A stretch of DNA of 64,000 bases from Pisaster brevispinus. Taxonomy: Eukaryota; Echinodermata; Asteroidea; Forcipulatida; Asteriidae. A model generated the notes under the pieces. The model saw only the letters and a program-made list of their open reading frames with translations, searched no databases and was not told the origin of the DNA. The translations under genes and the position numbers were made by a program. Every line of letters begins with the position of its first letter. The first letter of the stretch is position 1. Positions 48,613 to 62,200 of this stretch are shown here, in pieces. Where the stretch lies: the NCBI GenBank assembly GCA_023634235.1, contig JAMKCF010000008.1, forward strand, positions 16,241,558 to 16,305,557, read 5' to 3'.

Positions 48613-48955
48613 AGCAAGTTTCATCCCACTAGTCTTGTTACGTGTCATTCCATAGAGCAAGGACCAGCGGAAAGGATATTGAGAGCCTTTGAGAACAGTG
48701 CACCGCACCTCTGGAACAAACTTCCACTTCATAATAGGATCGCTGGTAGCCTTGATGTTTCTACTGTCTTAATGTTATGCATTTTTACTATTTGGGAAGT
48801 CCTGTAAGGGTCTTGTGTTTACATTATTATGGATTGTTGTATTTCCTCACTTTTACCAGTTGTCAATTTTTAATCTTTTTATAATTATTTTGTTATGCGC
48901 TTGTGTACATTTTATGGAATGGGCGCAATATAAATGAATAAATTATTATTATATT
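48613..48955 (+). mobile_element. CR1/L2 LINE 3' fragment
   Basis: Contains the C-terminal block RAFENSAPHLWNKLPLHNRI and a 3' end gcgcttgtgtacattttatgg..ggcgcaatataaatgaataaattattatta, like the LINE at the left edge. The fragment starts right at the end of the foldback element, so one may have inserted beside or into the other. Confidence 0.85.
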
Positions 48956-49704
48956 CAGTAAACAAAAACTAATTGAGAAAATATAGCACACTTTGCTTAT
49001 CAATTTCGAATTTCCTTACAATTTCCTTATATTTTGAGGATTTCCTAAAAAAAATCCTTAGAGTTTTCACTATCCTTAAAAATGCCATTGAGAGTAAAAA
49101 AAATCCTAAAAATGGGGAAATTTCGTTTAATATAGCACTAGGGGTATCCTCACGGATGGCGGCCATCAGTGTCCGAATTTACGGCTGTAGCTGTTTTTTA
49201 AGTGCAGCCTAAACTTCAATGCAAGATGGTAGAGGTTTTATTGGGTACGACACATCTATGACAAGTTTTTAAAAAACTTTTGTCTTGACCCCTACAGTTT
49301 CTAATAAAATAAATACGTTAATGCTTTTGGAAAATACAAAAATACACTTAATCAACATATACCACCCATGCCCAATTTTTGCCAACAAACAAACAAACAC
49401 TCCAACAGACAAACAAAAAACAAACAAACAAACACCCTAACAACCCAACAAACAAAAACCCCACCCCAAACCAAACCACAGAAGAGTAAATGAAACAGCA
49501 CCACTTCTTGTCCTTGTAATTATTAAAGCTGTTTTAATAAGTCAAATAGGCAGACAATTATACAGGTCTTAATATACAGGATATGTAAAGTGTTTTATCA
49601 AAAATGGAATCAAAATCCGAGATTAAACACTGAACAAAAAAAAATTAACCAAAATAACCACAAACAAAAAATACCTGCCAGAGAAAGAACTCTACCCGGG
49701 CCAT

Positions 49705-49705
<1 letters not shown>

Positions 49706-49744
<39 letters not shown>

Positions 49745-49770
49745 CAATAATAATAATAATAATAAAAATA
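49706..49770. repeat. (AAT)n microsatellite
   Basis: Twenty or so AAT/AAC triplets in a row, almost pure. Confidence 0.95.
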
Positions 49771-50824
49771 AAAACACCAATAATAATTAAAAACCCAACT
49801 TCAAATGGATTAATATGCCACCTTCGATGTACAATGTTATTACAAAAGCTGTAATAATTTAGACCATAATCCTGTCGGGAAATGAATGAATATTCATTAT
49901 GTACTACACACAAAGTGCAAAAACTTGCAACTGTGTCATTACAAAAAGGCTTTACTAGTCATGCTTTAAACTCTTTTACAACATTAGAGACTCCAAAATG
50001 ACCTCTATATAAATATATTGCCAGTTCAGACATTAAAAACTGTTTGTTTGTATCAGAATGACCAAAAAAGAGAGAGAGAAAAAATGTAATGCAAATTACC
50101 TAAAGGTTAAACTTGGAGAGAAGTAGGTACAGTCAAAACTGTATTTGGCGGCCAATCCAAAGTAGCTGGCTATAATTTATTATATCAAGTTATAAATCAC
50201 AAGGCCATAAATTACTCTGAAGTTCAACTTGTGCACATTGTACTTGTACAAAAGAAGTACTGGCAACACACTTGGTAAAAGCAGGTATGACCGTAGCACC
50301 ATTTTGGGAAAAACACCTTGGCAAATACAAAAACAAACACGACAGGAATAATGTTTAGAACCCACAAGTTGATCTCTCTTTCAATTCTTCAAATCAAGCT
50401 TTGAATTTCTAACTTCAATAAATTTGAAATCTGTACACATGTGAATCATAGAAGTGCCACAATCTGAATACCTGATAGTCGATCCTTGTCCTGTACATTA
50501 TCTTGTAATCCCCCTCCAAAACTTGCATTCAATTGTAAGAAAAAGTCAGTAATCAAACAAAATGATATCAAATAAAAAAAAAAAAAACCTTTTTATGCAA
50601 CTGCTTTTGAAACATATAAAAAGGCAAGAGTGCATTAAAAAAAATAGAACCAGCAAATGCCATGTTGTCGTATCCAGTGAAAGTTCAACGTTTCCAAATA
50701 AAAATGATGAACCTAACAATTCCAACAAGGAGAAGCAAACAAGTTCACTCGGAATGTGTTAAACAAACCAAGGCCAAATGCATAGAGCTGCTACAAACGT
50801 AGAATACAAAGAAAGAAGACTCGA

Positions 50825-51250
50825 GGGCCTAATTCCACAGAGCTGCATCAGCAGAAAATAAATAGGCAGAGGGACCAGTCACAGATTGTGTACGCGATAA
50901 GGCATTTTAGCTGGTAACCTCACAATGGTGAGCATAACTTATGTTACTAATAGCTACTTTTGTGCTAGCAGCTGCATGGAATAGATCCCTGCTCTACACA
51001 ATGCCTGCTACCAGCAAAAATGTCTGTTGAATGACTCTGTAAATTGGTGGATTGTGTGGACAAATAAAGCGAAAATAGGCAGGGGACTAGTCACAGATTG
51101 TGCACGGGACAGATTGTGCACAAGGCATTTTAGCTGGTAACTTTATAATGGTAAGCATAACTTATGATGTGCTTAGCTACTTTTTGTGCATAAGTAGCTG
51201 TATGGAATAGATTCCTGCTCTACACAATGCCTGCTACCGGCAAAAATTGT
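50825..51250. repeat. Two diverged members of the palindromic family in direct order
   Basis: gggcctaattccacagagctgc..agcagctgcatggaatagatcc (to about 50998) is followed after 60 bp by a second block sharing aataggcaggg, ccagtcacagattgtg, gcattttagctggtaac, and tcctgctctacacaatgcctgctacc. A local duplication of about 200 bp is likely. Confidence 0.7.
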
Positions 51251-52069
51251 ATTTGGTTTGTAACAATTGTGAACGTTTTCCCTGCAAATATTGACTTTAG
51301 GCATGTAAAGCGGATGTCTGTTGAATGACTCTAAATTGATGGAAAGTTCCAGATTCTGTGGACCAATAAACCCCAATTAAGCTCATCATGCCAAACTCAT
51401 CAAGTATATCCCAATAACACCTTTGGATCATTCAAATCAATTAACTGTGTGAGTGTCACGCACACATTTTTTTAATGGGTGTACACGGTGTCAAATTGTG
51501 CAAAACTCACATCGTTTCATAAAAAAATGTGACTGCAAAAAGTGCAAAATAGGTTTGGAGAGCTGTCAATACACAGAGCTCAAGATACACAGAGATCAAG
51601 ATGTATATTGGGGTCTGCCAACTGAGTAGAATTCCAGAGAGCGTGACATCTGCATCTTGATTAGTGTGTTTGCATGGGTGAAGAGCCTGAAAATAGGTTA
51701 CTTCAAATATGCCTGCTCGGTGGTTCATATCAAGCAATATGAGGCCAAAAACAAAAGACCAAAAACATTTCTAAACTTTTGGTACCGTTCAAACTTGGGC
51801 AAATTTTTAAAAGTCGATAGTGGATTGGCCACTCCAGCAGGGTCACTTCAAGTTGTTGTCGTTGTTCAAATCTGGGTTTGGTAATTTACTGTGAGTGCCT
51901 CAAGAAGGGCAGCCATGTAAGGCGATACGCCAAAGTCATTCAGCCTTATTTGTTAGTCTTGAAAACAAAATGACACCTGGAAATACAGCAAACTTAAAAA
52001 AACTATCATATGGTTAAAGGTAGGGTCTTACTTCGGTAAAGTAGTCCAAAAATGAATGACAATAAAAAC

Positions 52070-52260
52070 TTACTTGGTGAGAAGCACTGCAGCTGTTCAA
52101 AGTATTAACGATTTTGAAAAAGTATTCCCTTCAAAGTAATATGGTTTGGATAATTTTTCACCCCAAAACATCTGAATCTGAGAAATGATTCATGCAGATT
52201 TCCGAGGGTCGGTATCTGTTCATGAATGCTGTAGCCAGAGAATGCATTTGCTACCTGCCG
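52070..52260. repeat. Dispersed repeat (aaaacttacttggtgagaag family), copy 2
   Basis: Matches 19975-20110 over at least 110 bp in the same orientation. Confidence 0.8.
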
Positions 52261-52384
52261 TCACTTCGCTAAAGGTGGATGGTTTTTAAGTTTGTGAAAA
52301 ATATAAAAATACTGTGACAGCTAATTTCTCACCAGGTAGACACTGTGTTCAGCTGAAACTTTCACATGCTACTTTTATTGTATC

Positions 52385-52850
52385 TTTCTTAAAAAGTTCA
52401 ATGACCCTACCTTTAAGCTCACAGAACATGTAAATACCTAAAACTATCCCGATGGGGGGATATACTTTTATCCCGGTTAGAGCCTTTGCCTGCTTGAGGA
52501 AATCAACGGTCCCCAGATCAGGATAACTCTGCGATGACAACTTTGAAAAAAACCTGTCTGTAGAATTGGTTACTTCTTTTTCAACAATGTCTTCCACTTG
52601 GTGTAGATCCTTAGAAAAGTTGATGAACAGATACTAATCAGGCCGAAGAATTCCGTGGGTGTCTGAGCTAAACTTTGTGATGACAACTTTGAAAAACCTG
52701 TCTGCAGAATTGCGAAGACTGTGCGTTACTTCTTTTTCAACAATGTCTTCCGCTTGGTGTAGATCCTTAGAAAATGTCGACAAACAGATAGTAATCAGGC
52801 CGAAGAAATCCGTGGGTGTCTGAGCTAAACTTTGGTTTAGCTTCACACTA
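52385..52850 (-). other. Tandemly duplicated 170-180 bp block with an open minus-strand frame
   Basis: Two adjacent copies share gatgacaactttgaaaaacctg, acttctttttcaacaatgtc, ttggtgtagatccttagaaa and atcaggccgaagaa. The lower copy is continued on the minus strand by an open frame ending in a donor-like aaag|gtaggg. The frame (DLHQVEDIVEKEV, ..VYPPIGIVLGIYMF) resembles no protein I recognise. It may be part of the CNOT1 3' flank or an unknown exon. Confidence 0.35.
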
Positions 52851-53254
52851 ACACTTCATCACAAAATAAAAGTCCTGTAAGTAAACAACAGCTGCCAAAT
52901 AGGCAAGCCTAAAAAAAAAGAGAAGATAGTCTTTTTAATGTTTTCAGAAGAGTTTATCATTAGATTCTTCCAAACATCCCATTTCTGGTACGATGCATCT
53001 CTTCTCTATACCGTCCATCAAGACATTTCCAATTACCCCCCCCCCCTCCCAAACAAACAAAAAACTTTAAATACGTTTATACATTGTGTGGATATAGCCC
53101 CTCTTGTACAGCTGCACAGCGGCAGTACTTCGTGCTATATTACTAAAGTGTGTTGTTGATTTGAAAAGGTGCAGTCATGCCTTCCACGAAAGCAGATGGA
53201 TGGGATCAATTAATACCCCAGTGCCTCCCCATAGCCTGTTGACACGTGCTTGGA

Positions 53255-56200
53255 TCACTCCATTGACTCCCCGGCATCGCGGCTCATTGCCGGTGGTTGC
53301 CCCTTCTGTTGCATGCAGCTTCTAGCAACAGATTCAAACAATCTGCAACACACAAAATTGGAATGAAAGATTAAAAAACAAATCATTTTGAACGCTTATC
53401 TTTTAGAGAACAGCTGGAACGAAAACGGGAACAAGTGATCTTTGCTGAAAATTATTTAATGAGTGTTCAATCACTACGGATATTGACTTCAAATGGTATT
53501 TACAAGTATAAAACAAAAAAAAACCTTGTAAACACTAAAATTTCAGTGACGTCATCATCATATGATTTGGGAGTTCTGTTTTGTATAGCTACTTTGTTGC
53601 AATTCAAAGCATCATTCCATAGATGACATTACAGTGTTGAAATTTTGATGTGAGCCGTCAACGGCAGAAGGGTAGCTAGTTTTCCCAAACCATTGGGGCC
53701 TAATTCATTTATCATTTACAGTTACAAAGTGCTTTAATAACTTAAAAATATCACTTTTGCTGACAACTTCACAGTCAAATTTGTCTTCAAATATGATGGG
53801 TTGCTATAATTCCACAAAAAGTACAAGATTTCATCTTAGTAATCAACAGCGTTTATCAAAAGTCACAACATTGTCACAACACACTCAATACTACTACAAA
53901 TTATGCAGCGTTAGTTACTCTCTGAGGAAATACGAAACAAAAGGCTAGATGGGGGTGCTTTTGGAAGGTACAGAGAAATGTTTCGCGACAAAAATCTATC
54001 AATGTCGCTAATGAAAAGTGTGCTTGATCACTGTGTACTTCCAGCGATATCTTATGGATGTCAAACATGGGCAATAACTCAGTAAACACATAATACATTG
54101 GCTACCACTCGGAGGGTACTGGAAAGAAAAATTCTAGGGATTTCACCGAGAGAACGGATATCTCCCCAAACAATCAAGGACAAAACAAAAGTGACAGATA
54201 TCACAAATATGCCAACAAAATGAAATAAATATGGGAAGGACACGCAGCAGAGCAGACAACAGATGGACAAACAGAATCACAGAATAACAACCCAGAGTAT
54301 AGCCTTTTGTCAAGGCCTTCGTGGTTTGGACAGCTTCGAAGAGCCGCGATCCTAAGCGACTGGAAGGGGAGACCACGCACGCGAGTGGCGAAGCCACGAG
54401 GGCCTTTTCAACTTGTTTGCGGTTTCTACTTTTTTTCTTTATAATCTCGGTTTTTGCTACCCAAACGGTAGCAAAAGTCCAAACCAATCAGAAGCGACAG
54501 GTGTCAGTGGGTCGGCATACATTAACAAATTATGCAAATTAACAAATATAGAAAATGGCGAATGTTTCGTCGTGTGTATCATCAGATACTTATTTGCATA
54601 CAAGTTATGAATAATGCACGTTTCATACTTAATGAAACCGGAACGTATACAAAAACCGCAAACAAGTTGGAAAAGGCCCTCGTGGCTTTGCCACTCAGCT
54701 TGCGCGCGTGTTCTCCTGTTCCAGTCGCTCCGCTGTTTACAAAGCTGTCCAAGCCACGAAGGCCTTGACAAAAGGCTACCCAGAGTTGGGAAAAGATCCA
54801 GAGGCAGACCAAAGAAAAGATGGAGGGATGGCATAATGAAGATCGCAGGGAAGACCTGGACCAGAGAGGCTAAGGAAAAGAACAACATGGAAGAGTCTGA
54901 CAGAGGACTACATCCTGCAGTGGATGGCCGATGCCAAGGTACAAGTTACTCACTTCTCAATCTCAGGAGCACAGTGGACAAACTCATGATTCCAAAACTT
55001 GAAGCTGGGATTTCTGATGAGGTCGATGAAGGTGATGAGAAGGCCCCAGGGGTGCGGTCTGTTTACGATCAATCTCTCCAGCAAAACCCTTTATATGAAA
55101 AAATGCATTAGATTAGAATATAATCCTTCAACTATAATCCTATAAATACCAAGCTTTCACATTATTCGAAGGGCCACTTTATTGGAATAGATGTTGAATT
55201 TCCATCGGGATAAGGAATAATATTTGTGTTTTATGCCAATGTGTGTTAGTATGATCATTACTTTCAATCAATCAGAAAACATTTATATAGCGCCAAAATC
55301 AACAAAAATTGTTCAAAGACGCTAAAGACAGTTATATGAAATTAATGACAATACACTTGTTGAAAAAGATAACATTTGAGCAGTTTCTTGAAAATAGGAA
55401 TAGTCTGAGCATTCTTGATGTGATTTAGAAGAGTGTTCTTCCCTCTTGACTTTCCCAGAACCTTTTGAAAAAGAAATTTCCATCGGTATACTACTTGGGT
55501 GGGATTCAAACCCACCACCTTTGCCATACTGGAGCTTGCCCAGTAGCTATTAAGCCAGTTGAAATCCTTCACTTTAGCAGCGGTACCTCAAAGATTGTAA
55601 TGGATGTTAACTTTGCATCGTGGATACAGAATTTAATCTGCTAAAATCTTTTGGTATACCCGATTTAGGCCTGCGTAAGTTTGCGTTTTAAACACTTCTC
55701 ACCGTTTATACATTGCACGTTTAAACATGGCCGCGTGACCTCCTCTCGACCAATCAGAATGGATAACCTGTCCTGGGTATTTAGGAATTTTTGATAATAC
55801 TGTAAGAAGCTCACCTTGTGATTTGTTCCTGCATTGCCTCTGTGTTTGCCTCGGCAAAGAGGTACAGAAGTGTGCAACTGAAGTAATGTGTGTGACTGTT
55901 CGGGTACCGAAGCTGGTTAGCAATTGCGTTCAGGAAAAGATATCGACCTAGACATGAACAAATAATACCAAACAAAATTATGCCAAAGAGTGTCTCTATA
56001 TTAAGCAAGGTATTCATTAAATGCATTCTTCCCTCTTGACACCACACAGTGTTAAGTAGGCCATCATTATAGGCAATAATAAATAATGTTATGAATGTTA
56101 TGAATAAATTCCGCCTGATTCCATGCACGATTGATCGGTGAACCAATTGACTGCAAAGATAAAATTAGAAAGTTTGACGCAGCTCAAAGAAAAAAAAACC

Positions 56201-59200
56201 CCAAGTTGCCTGTAATGATGGTGTATTTCGACAACTCGTGGTGTCAGAATATGGGTTAAAATCCTGGCTAGTGATTGTAATTGTGTTTCTCACCCTGATG
56301 CTTAATTGAAGTAACTTTGCCAATCAGACTGGGAAATCTGTAATCACTACGGCCGGAAATCCACACGTCTGTCACGCATGCATAATGCACATGCCAAGCA
56401 ACGCACTTAATTCCATGTATCCAGAATGGGTGATGCATTATCCGTAAAGAATGATGTGTATTGCTTGGTGTGTATTTTCATTTTAACGGATCGCACACAA
56501 CACATTATGCACACATTACGGACATATAGATTTCCGGCCTAACCCTTTCACCCTAGGCAAACTTGCCCACATGCAACCTCAATCCTCCACTCTATGGTCG
56601 CTCAATCTTGGATAAGATTGGCTTGCCTGGCCTAGTGACTAGCAATCAGTATTTGGACCTACAGTCCTCAATCCTCCCCGATCAGACTTCCTAAAGAGGA
56701 TTTTGGAGGATTTGGAAGGATTAGGTTTTAATCTGGAAAGAGAATTTAAGTAGTTATGCAAGTGTCTTTAGTAGGCACTTTCTACTGCCATGGATAGGTA
56801 ACAATTTCTGCCTAAACTTTACTAAAAACTATTATTGTATCTAATCCTCCACAATTAATAACATCTACACTGAAGGTGTAACGTAGTAAACTTCCCACAG
56901 TTCACTCACCTTCTGTATCCAGATCCACCACCAGATTCTGGAAGATGTCCATGTGTGAGGAATGGGTAATGGTGCTCATTGAGGGCGTGCTTCCCTTGCT
57001 GTGGATGTACGCAATCGCCTGAGACCCGACGTACAGTACCAGTGCGTTCATGAGGGCGGTGTTGTAGCGCTGGCCGGGCTCTTGGGAGACCTGCAAGTGG
57101 CTGCGTAGCTCAGAGAGGAACGTGACTGGACTCCGAGTCTTCAGGTACGAGTCAAGGTCCTTGGGGAATGAGAGAAAGACTTTGGTCAAATTTTGTATCT
57201 TACAGGAACATAAAATTGGTGAGATGATAACAAACTTGTTCAATACTGGGCCCAATTTCATAGATGTGCTTAACCACAAAAATTTGCTAAGCACAATAAA
57301 ATTTTACTTACCAGAATAAGGTTACCAGCCAAACTACCATGTTACGTGTACAACTTGTGACTGGTATCCTGCTCATTTCTGCTTAGCAGGAAATTGTTAA
57401 ACATTATGTTCTGCTTAAGCAGCTCTATGAAATTGGGCCCTGGTTAAGCAGTTTACACAGTTATGAGAACCTGTTTGATGGTGCATCAGCCATAATAAAA
57501 AGAAGATAATCCAAATTGGATTTGTCTACAGTCTGTTTGAGTTGAAACTCATTCCTACCTTCTTGAAGGTCGCCGGTTGAATCATAGCGGAGAAGTTTGT
57601 CATGATGCGTGGCGGCTGGGTGATATCCGACAGCATGTCCACCTTCAGGTTGGGGGTGAACGGGTCCGGCAGCCGCATGTTGCGCGGGAAGGCGCTCAGG
57701 ATCAGGTTGCGCATCTGGATGCAGTTGGGAGGGATGACGTCGCAGAAGCCGTAGTGGTAGTCGCACAAGAACTCCGGGAAGTCATGGAGGAGAACCAGAA
57801 GAACGCGCAAACACCCCTGAAGTAACCAAACAGTTTTCATTCAAATATAACATTTAAGTAGAAAAATATATTTTGTCAAAATAGTTTAGAATTACTCCAT
57901 CTTGTGCCCATTTCAGGGAGCACAGTCCAGGCATTGAACTTCGCTCTTGAAGGGGCACAGCAACTTTCCTCTGGTAAGGGGCACTCTATGAGGTAAATGT
58001 AAATTTGTATTGGAACTTTGCACAGGGCACCACAGCAAAAGCATAGGGCACCACGGCAATTGCTGTGGGTGTCGTGGGTTATTTTGAGGCCTGCAGTCAA
58101 TACCTGGGAAGTAAACTCCAATGAAACCCATACCTCCACAGTCATCTTATGGTGTCATTGTACACCTTCTAGAATTTTCCTGATAAAGAGACCCACACGT
58201 TTTTTACTTACATAAAAAAATAATGTCCAAAAGATCAGGTTGCGCATCAGGATTCATGCATAACCATACCTTGCTTGTAATTTTAATAATAATTTGATTT
58301 TTTGGCTCCTTTTAAACAGTTCTTCCTTTTTTTTATGTGTACAGATTTGTCTTTTTTTGTACAGTACCTTGCTTAACTTTTAAGTTTAACTACAACCTTT
58401 TTTCCTAAGTAGCTTTGTTTGTGTAACTGCTTGTTTTAACTTATATGTTGTTGCTTTTTTGTGTTTTCTGAAATTGTAATACTTTTATTGTAAATTTATT
58501 TGCGATTCGGCTGATGTCGCGATTTGTAATTTTTTTGGATAAACCATTAAATGAATCAATGAATGAAGTAAATTTTCTAGAGTCAAAAAGCTTCAAAATT
58601 TCCTTTGTATGAATCTAAGGCACCCGAGTATAGATCCGTCTGAAACAACAGCTTGGCTACAGAAGAACTGTTCATTTGCATTTATTTTATGAAAAGATTA
58701 AACGGAACTGGTGACTTCCAGTTATACGTTTCTACCAATTCCAATGAGCCCATTTATAAAAGGAGCTGGTGTAAAAGGAGATGAAACATACATTTATGAC
58801 AATATATGTTTAAAATATGGGTTCACATAACTTCCAGGGCCCCAATTTCATAATCATAGAGCTGCATAAGCACAAACATTAGCTAAGCACAACAAAATTG
58901 TACTTACCAGAATAAGGTTAGCAGCTAAACTACCATGTCACATGGACAATTTTTCACTGGTGTCCTGAACATTTCTGCTAAGCAGAAAATTGTTAAGCAA
59001 TATTTTCTGCTTAAGCAGCTCTATGAAATTGGGCCGTGGGAGCAAATTAAATGCAGTTTACTAGCCTGGTGGGCTACTTCACAACAAGCTCAGGCACAAG
59101 GTCTGTGCACTTACCTTGTACAGCAACGCGGTGTACTTGGGCAGCTCAGCATTTCGTAAGAAAGGAGCCAGAAATTTGAAGAGATCAATCAGGAGCTGGG

Positions 59201-62200
59201 CATACATTGGCCATCCTTGCTGTAATGGGTGAATTCAATACAAACAATCTGAATTATTTATGTTGTTCTTATTATTTTTTAATGGTTTTATAAAAACAAG
59301 TAGTTACATGAGGTAAAAGTTAATGAAAAAAAAAGAAAAAAGAAGGGAAAAGGAAATAAATAATGAAGATATGATACTCCAGAAAAAGATATCAACCTTT
59401 TAATATGATAGCAGCCGCGAGTGACTTGTACTAAAAAATTCCACAGCGGCCGCAAAAAGCTACAAGATTTGACCTACTTCCACTCGCTCAAAAGGTCAAA
59501 GTAAAGATTATATGCTGAATTGCAATTGTTCATTCTTTCCCATGTTGACATATATCTACATCTATATAGAAATCCAAATTTGGGTCTCCTAATATTTTCT
59601 AGACATTTTTACTGAAAAAATTAAAGGACTAACAATTTCAAAAACAAAAATATAAAAAAATAGACATGTCTGCATTGTAAACCCTGATGCAATAGCCAAG
59701 TGTCCTATGTAACAATGAATGTATCTGCCATCTAGGTCCAGTGATCTTACCAGAGGTGAGATTCATTGCTGACAAAAATGTCTAAAACTAGGATCCAAAT
59801 TTTAGGAGGTATGTTGAAATAACGATATTTCCACCGTTTGGTAGTTCCCTTGGGTTAAGAGTTCACAGAGCTTTTAGGAACAGTGTCCTCAGCACTAGAG
59901 AAGTAGATCAAAGAGCAGGATTTCTTTACAATGTGGGAAACAAAAATAACGGTTGATTTTATTCACAAGACCGACTTAAAAAGTCTGAATTCAGGTAAAA
60001 GTTTGCAACTTCTCCTCCCTGTCTTACCTTCTGTTGAGGTAACATGGCCAGCATTCTTGCAATGAAGATCCGATGAGAGATGAGCTCCAGCCAGGAGTAC
60101 ACAAACCCTGGGGCTTTGGAGGGCCTCAACACATGTAAGGCATTGCTAAAGTAAAAACACACAAGATGCAAAGATGAAAATGACATCAATTCTTCAAGAA
60201 CTTTCAGGAAATTTCTTGGAGAGTATAAATCGGGGCCTTTACCAAAACCTCAGCTTTTTGTACATTTTGTGCGGTGTTTCCAACGTAAAATGGAGCCCGG
60301 AGCTTGAGGCAGAGTGCAGAGTCCAAGCTTTCATAATGCTCGGGTTCAATAAGCACATGCTTACAAAGTTTGACTTTAAACCAAGAGGAATGGAAAGGAT
60401 TGCTGACAACATTATTACACATAGTTGGATCAAATTTTTAACTTTTTAAAAAAAGACTCACACCCGCAATTCAAAAAGAACGGAATCATCAGAAGAGTTT
60501 TCAGCGACCCTACAGCATCTTTTGTCGCCGAATTTTTCATAGAATATGGTGAATGGCTGCAATAATGCAGTGGATAAGGTGAAGGCTTACCAGAAGGCTG
60601 TCATGATCTGGTAGTTGATGGCTTCCAGTATCTGCTCTGGGGCGTTGAGCTCCAGGAGGAGCATGTTGAAGATGCGATGGTATGGCAACTGCTGGAACTC
60701 TGTATGGCGTACCTCATGGTCCTGAAGGAGTACCCCAGCCACGATGCCAAGGACCTACAGAAGGACACATGTAGAGAAGCAGGCATGGTTAAGTCACACG
60801 GCGCTTTGTAGCTTAGCGGTAAAGAGCACTGGACTTATGCTCTGGTGTTTCTGATCTGCAGAGTGTGGGTTTGAGTCCCAATCGTGGCACTCGTGTCCTT
60901 GAGCAAGATACTTTAACATAATTGCTTTGTTCTTTGGATGGGACATTAGGATTGGTAGTGCACCTAAAATGAACCCAGAACACTTTTCGTGGAAGAGTAG
61001 GGGCTCACCCTGGCATTTCTGGTTCATCACAAGCACCCTTGTTTACAGGTTTCCTCAGGCTTGTGAGCTGCAGTGATTAAGTTCACTTATGCGAGGGTTA
61101 GGGTTTGGTGTTGGGTTGGGGTTTGATGTTGGGTTGAGGTGTGTTGGGTTGGGGTTAGGGTTTGTGTTGGGGTAAGGGTTAGGGTTTGGTGTTGGGTTGG
61201 GGCACCCTTGTTTACAGGTTTCCTCAGGCTTGTGAGCTGCAGTGATTAAGTTCACTTATGCGATATCCTTGGTTTCATTACCAGAAATATGTAATAATAA
61301 TAACAATAATAATATATAAAATGTCAGAAACGATCAAAATGCGAAATCAATTCTAAATGTCCTTGAATCCAAGAAGTGGACTAATCACTGCCACTCCTAC
61401 GTTACCTTGTTCAGCAGGTTGATCTTGGTAACTGCATTACTAGCGTCTCCAGAGTGTTTCACAAGCAGAGCGATCAGGCGGACAAAGGCGTCCAGTGTGT
61501 GGAAACACTTGGCCCTGGTCAGCGTCGGGGTGTGGGCCTGCTCCGAGAGCGCCCTGTAGCAAAGGTCCACGCACAACTCCGTGCAGATGCGGAAGAAACG
61601 AGTGATGAGGTCATCTGTCTTGAGGATTCCCTGCTGGTGCATCTGATTGGGTTAAGAGAGGGTAAAGGAGTTTGGGCCAATCGAATGCTAGGAAAGAACC
61701 TCACACTGGTAACACATGAGTTTCGTTAATTGTGGAGCCGTCTATGTTTTTTAGGACCTTTTTCTCGATTTCAACTTTGTGAGCAGAGTGGTATTCTTCA
61801 TTGGTTATGTTCCAAGTTGCCACATACCCGTGCTTCTGAAAATAAATCCTGGATGATACTCAATCAAAACGGCTTCGAATTTGACCCTTGACTGAAAAAT
61901 TCCTTGATGGAATGTAACGACCCATTAGTTGTTGAAGTCCAATGACGTTATGTTTCAAATTTTGCTCTGAAAATGTTGGGAATAAAACAAAACATCACCG
62001 TACAAAAATGGGCAGACCCATTTTTCTCAGAACGTCATCGGATGTTTTGAATGTTGACAAATTTTGCACTGAAAGGGTTATTGAATACTATGGCAATTTA
62101 CATCGTTTTTACATGAGGTTAGAGATTTCTTATTTTTTATCCCCACTGACATGAGGACTCTATCTATTAAAAACGAGTACACCACAAAATTGAATTTGAC

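Larger units (their letters stand above)
46401..53254. other. Spacer between gene 2 and CNOT1; no confident gene
   Basis: Apart from the elements listed, the stretch holds GTTT-type microsatellite at 49385-49460, an (AAT)n tract at 49706-49765 and AT-rich sequence. The right part (about 50-53.25 kb) presumably includes the CNOT1 3' UTR; its end could not be fixed. Confidence 0.4.

Noticed and set aside
57577..57825. 82-codon plus-strand frame in the CNOT1 region
   Set aside because: It is the antisense shadow of a strongly conserved CNOT1 exon.
61095..61201. True chromosome end
   Set aside because: The telomere-like repeats are short, degenerate and flanked on both sides by CNOT1 exons.
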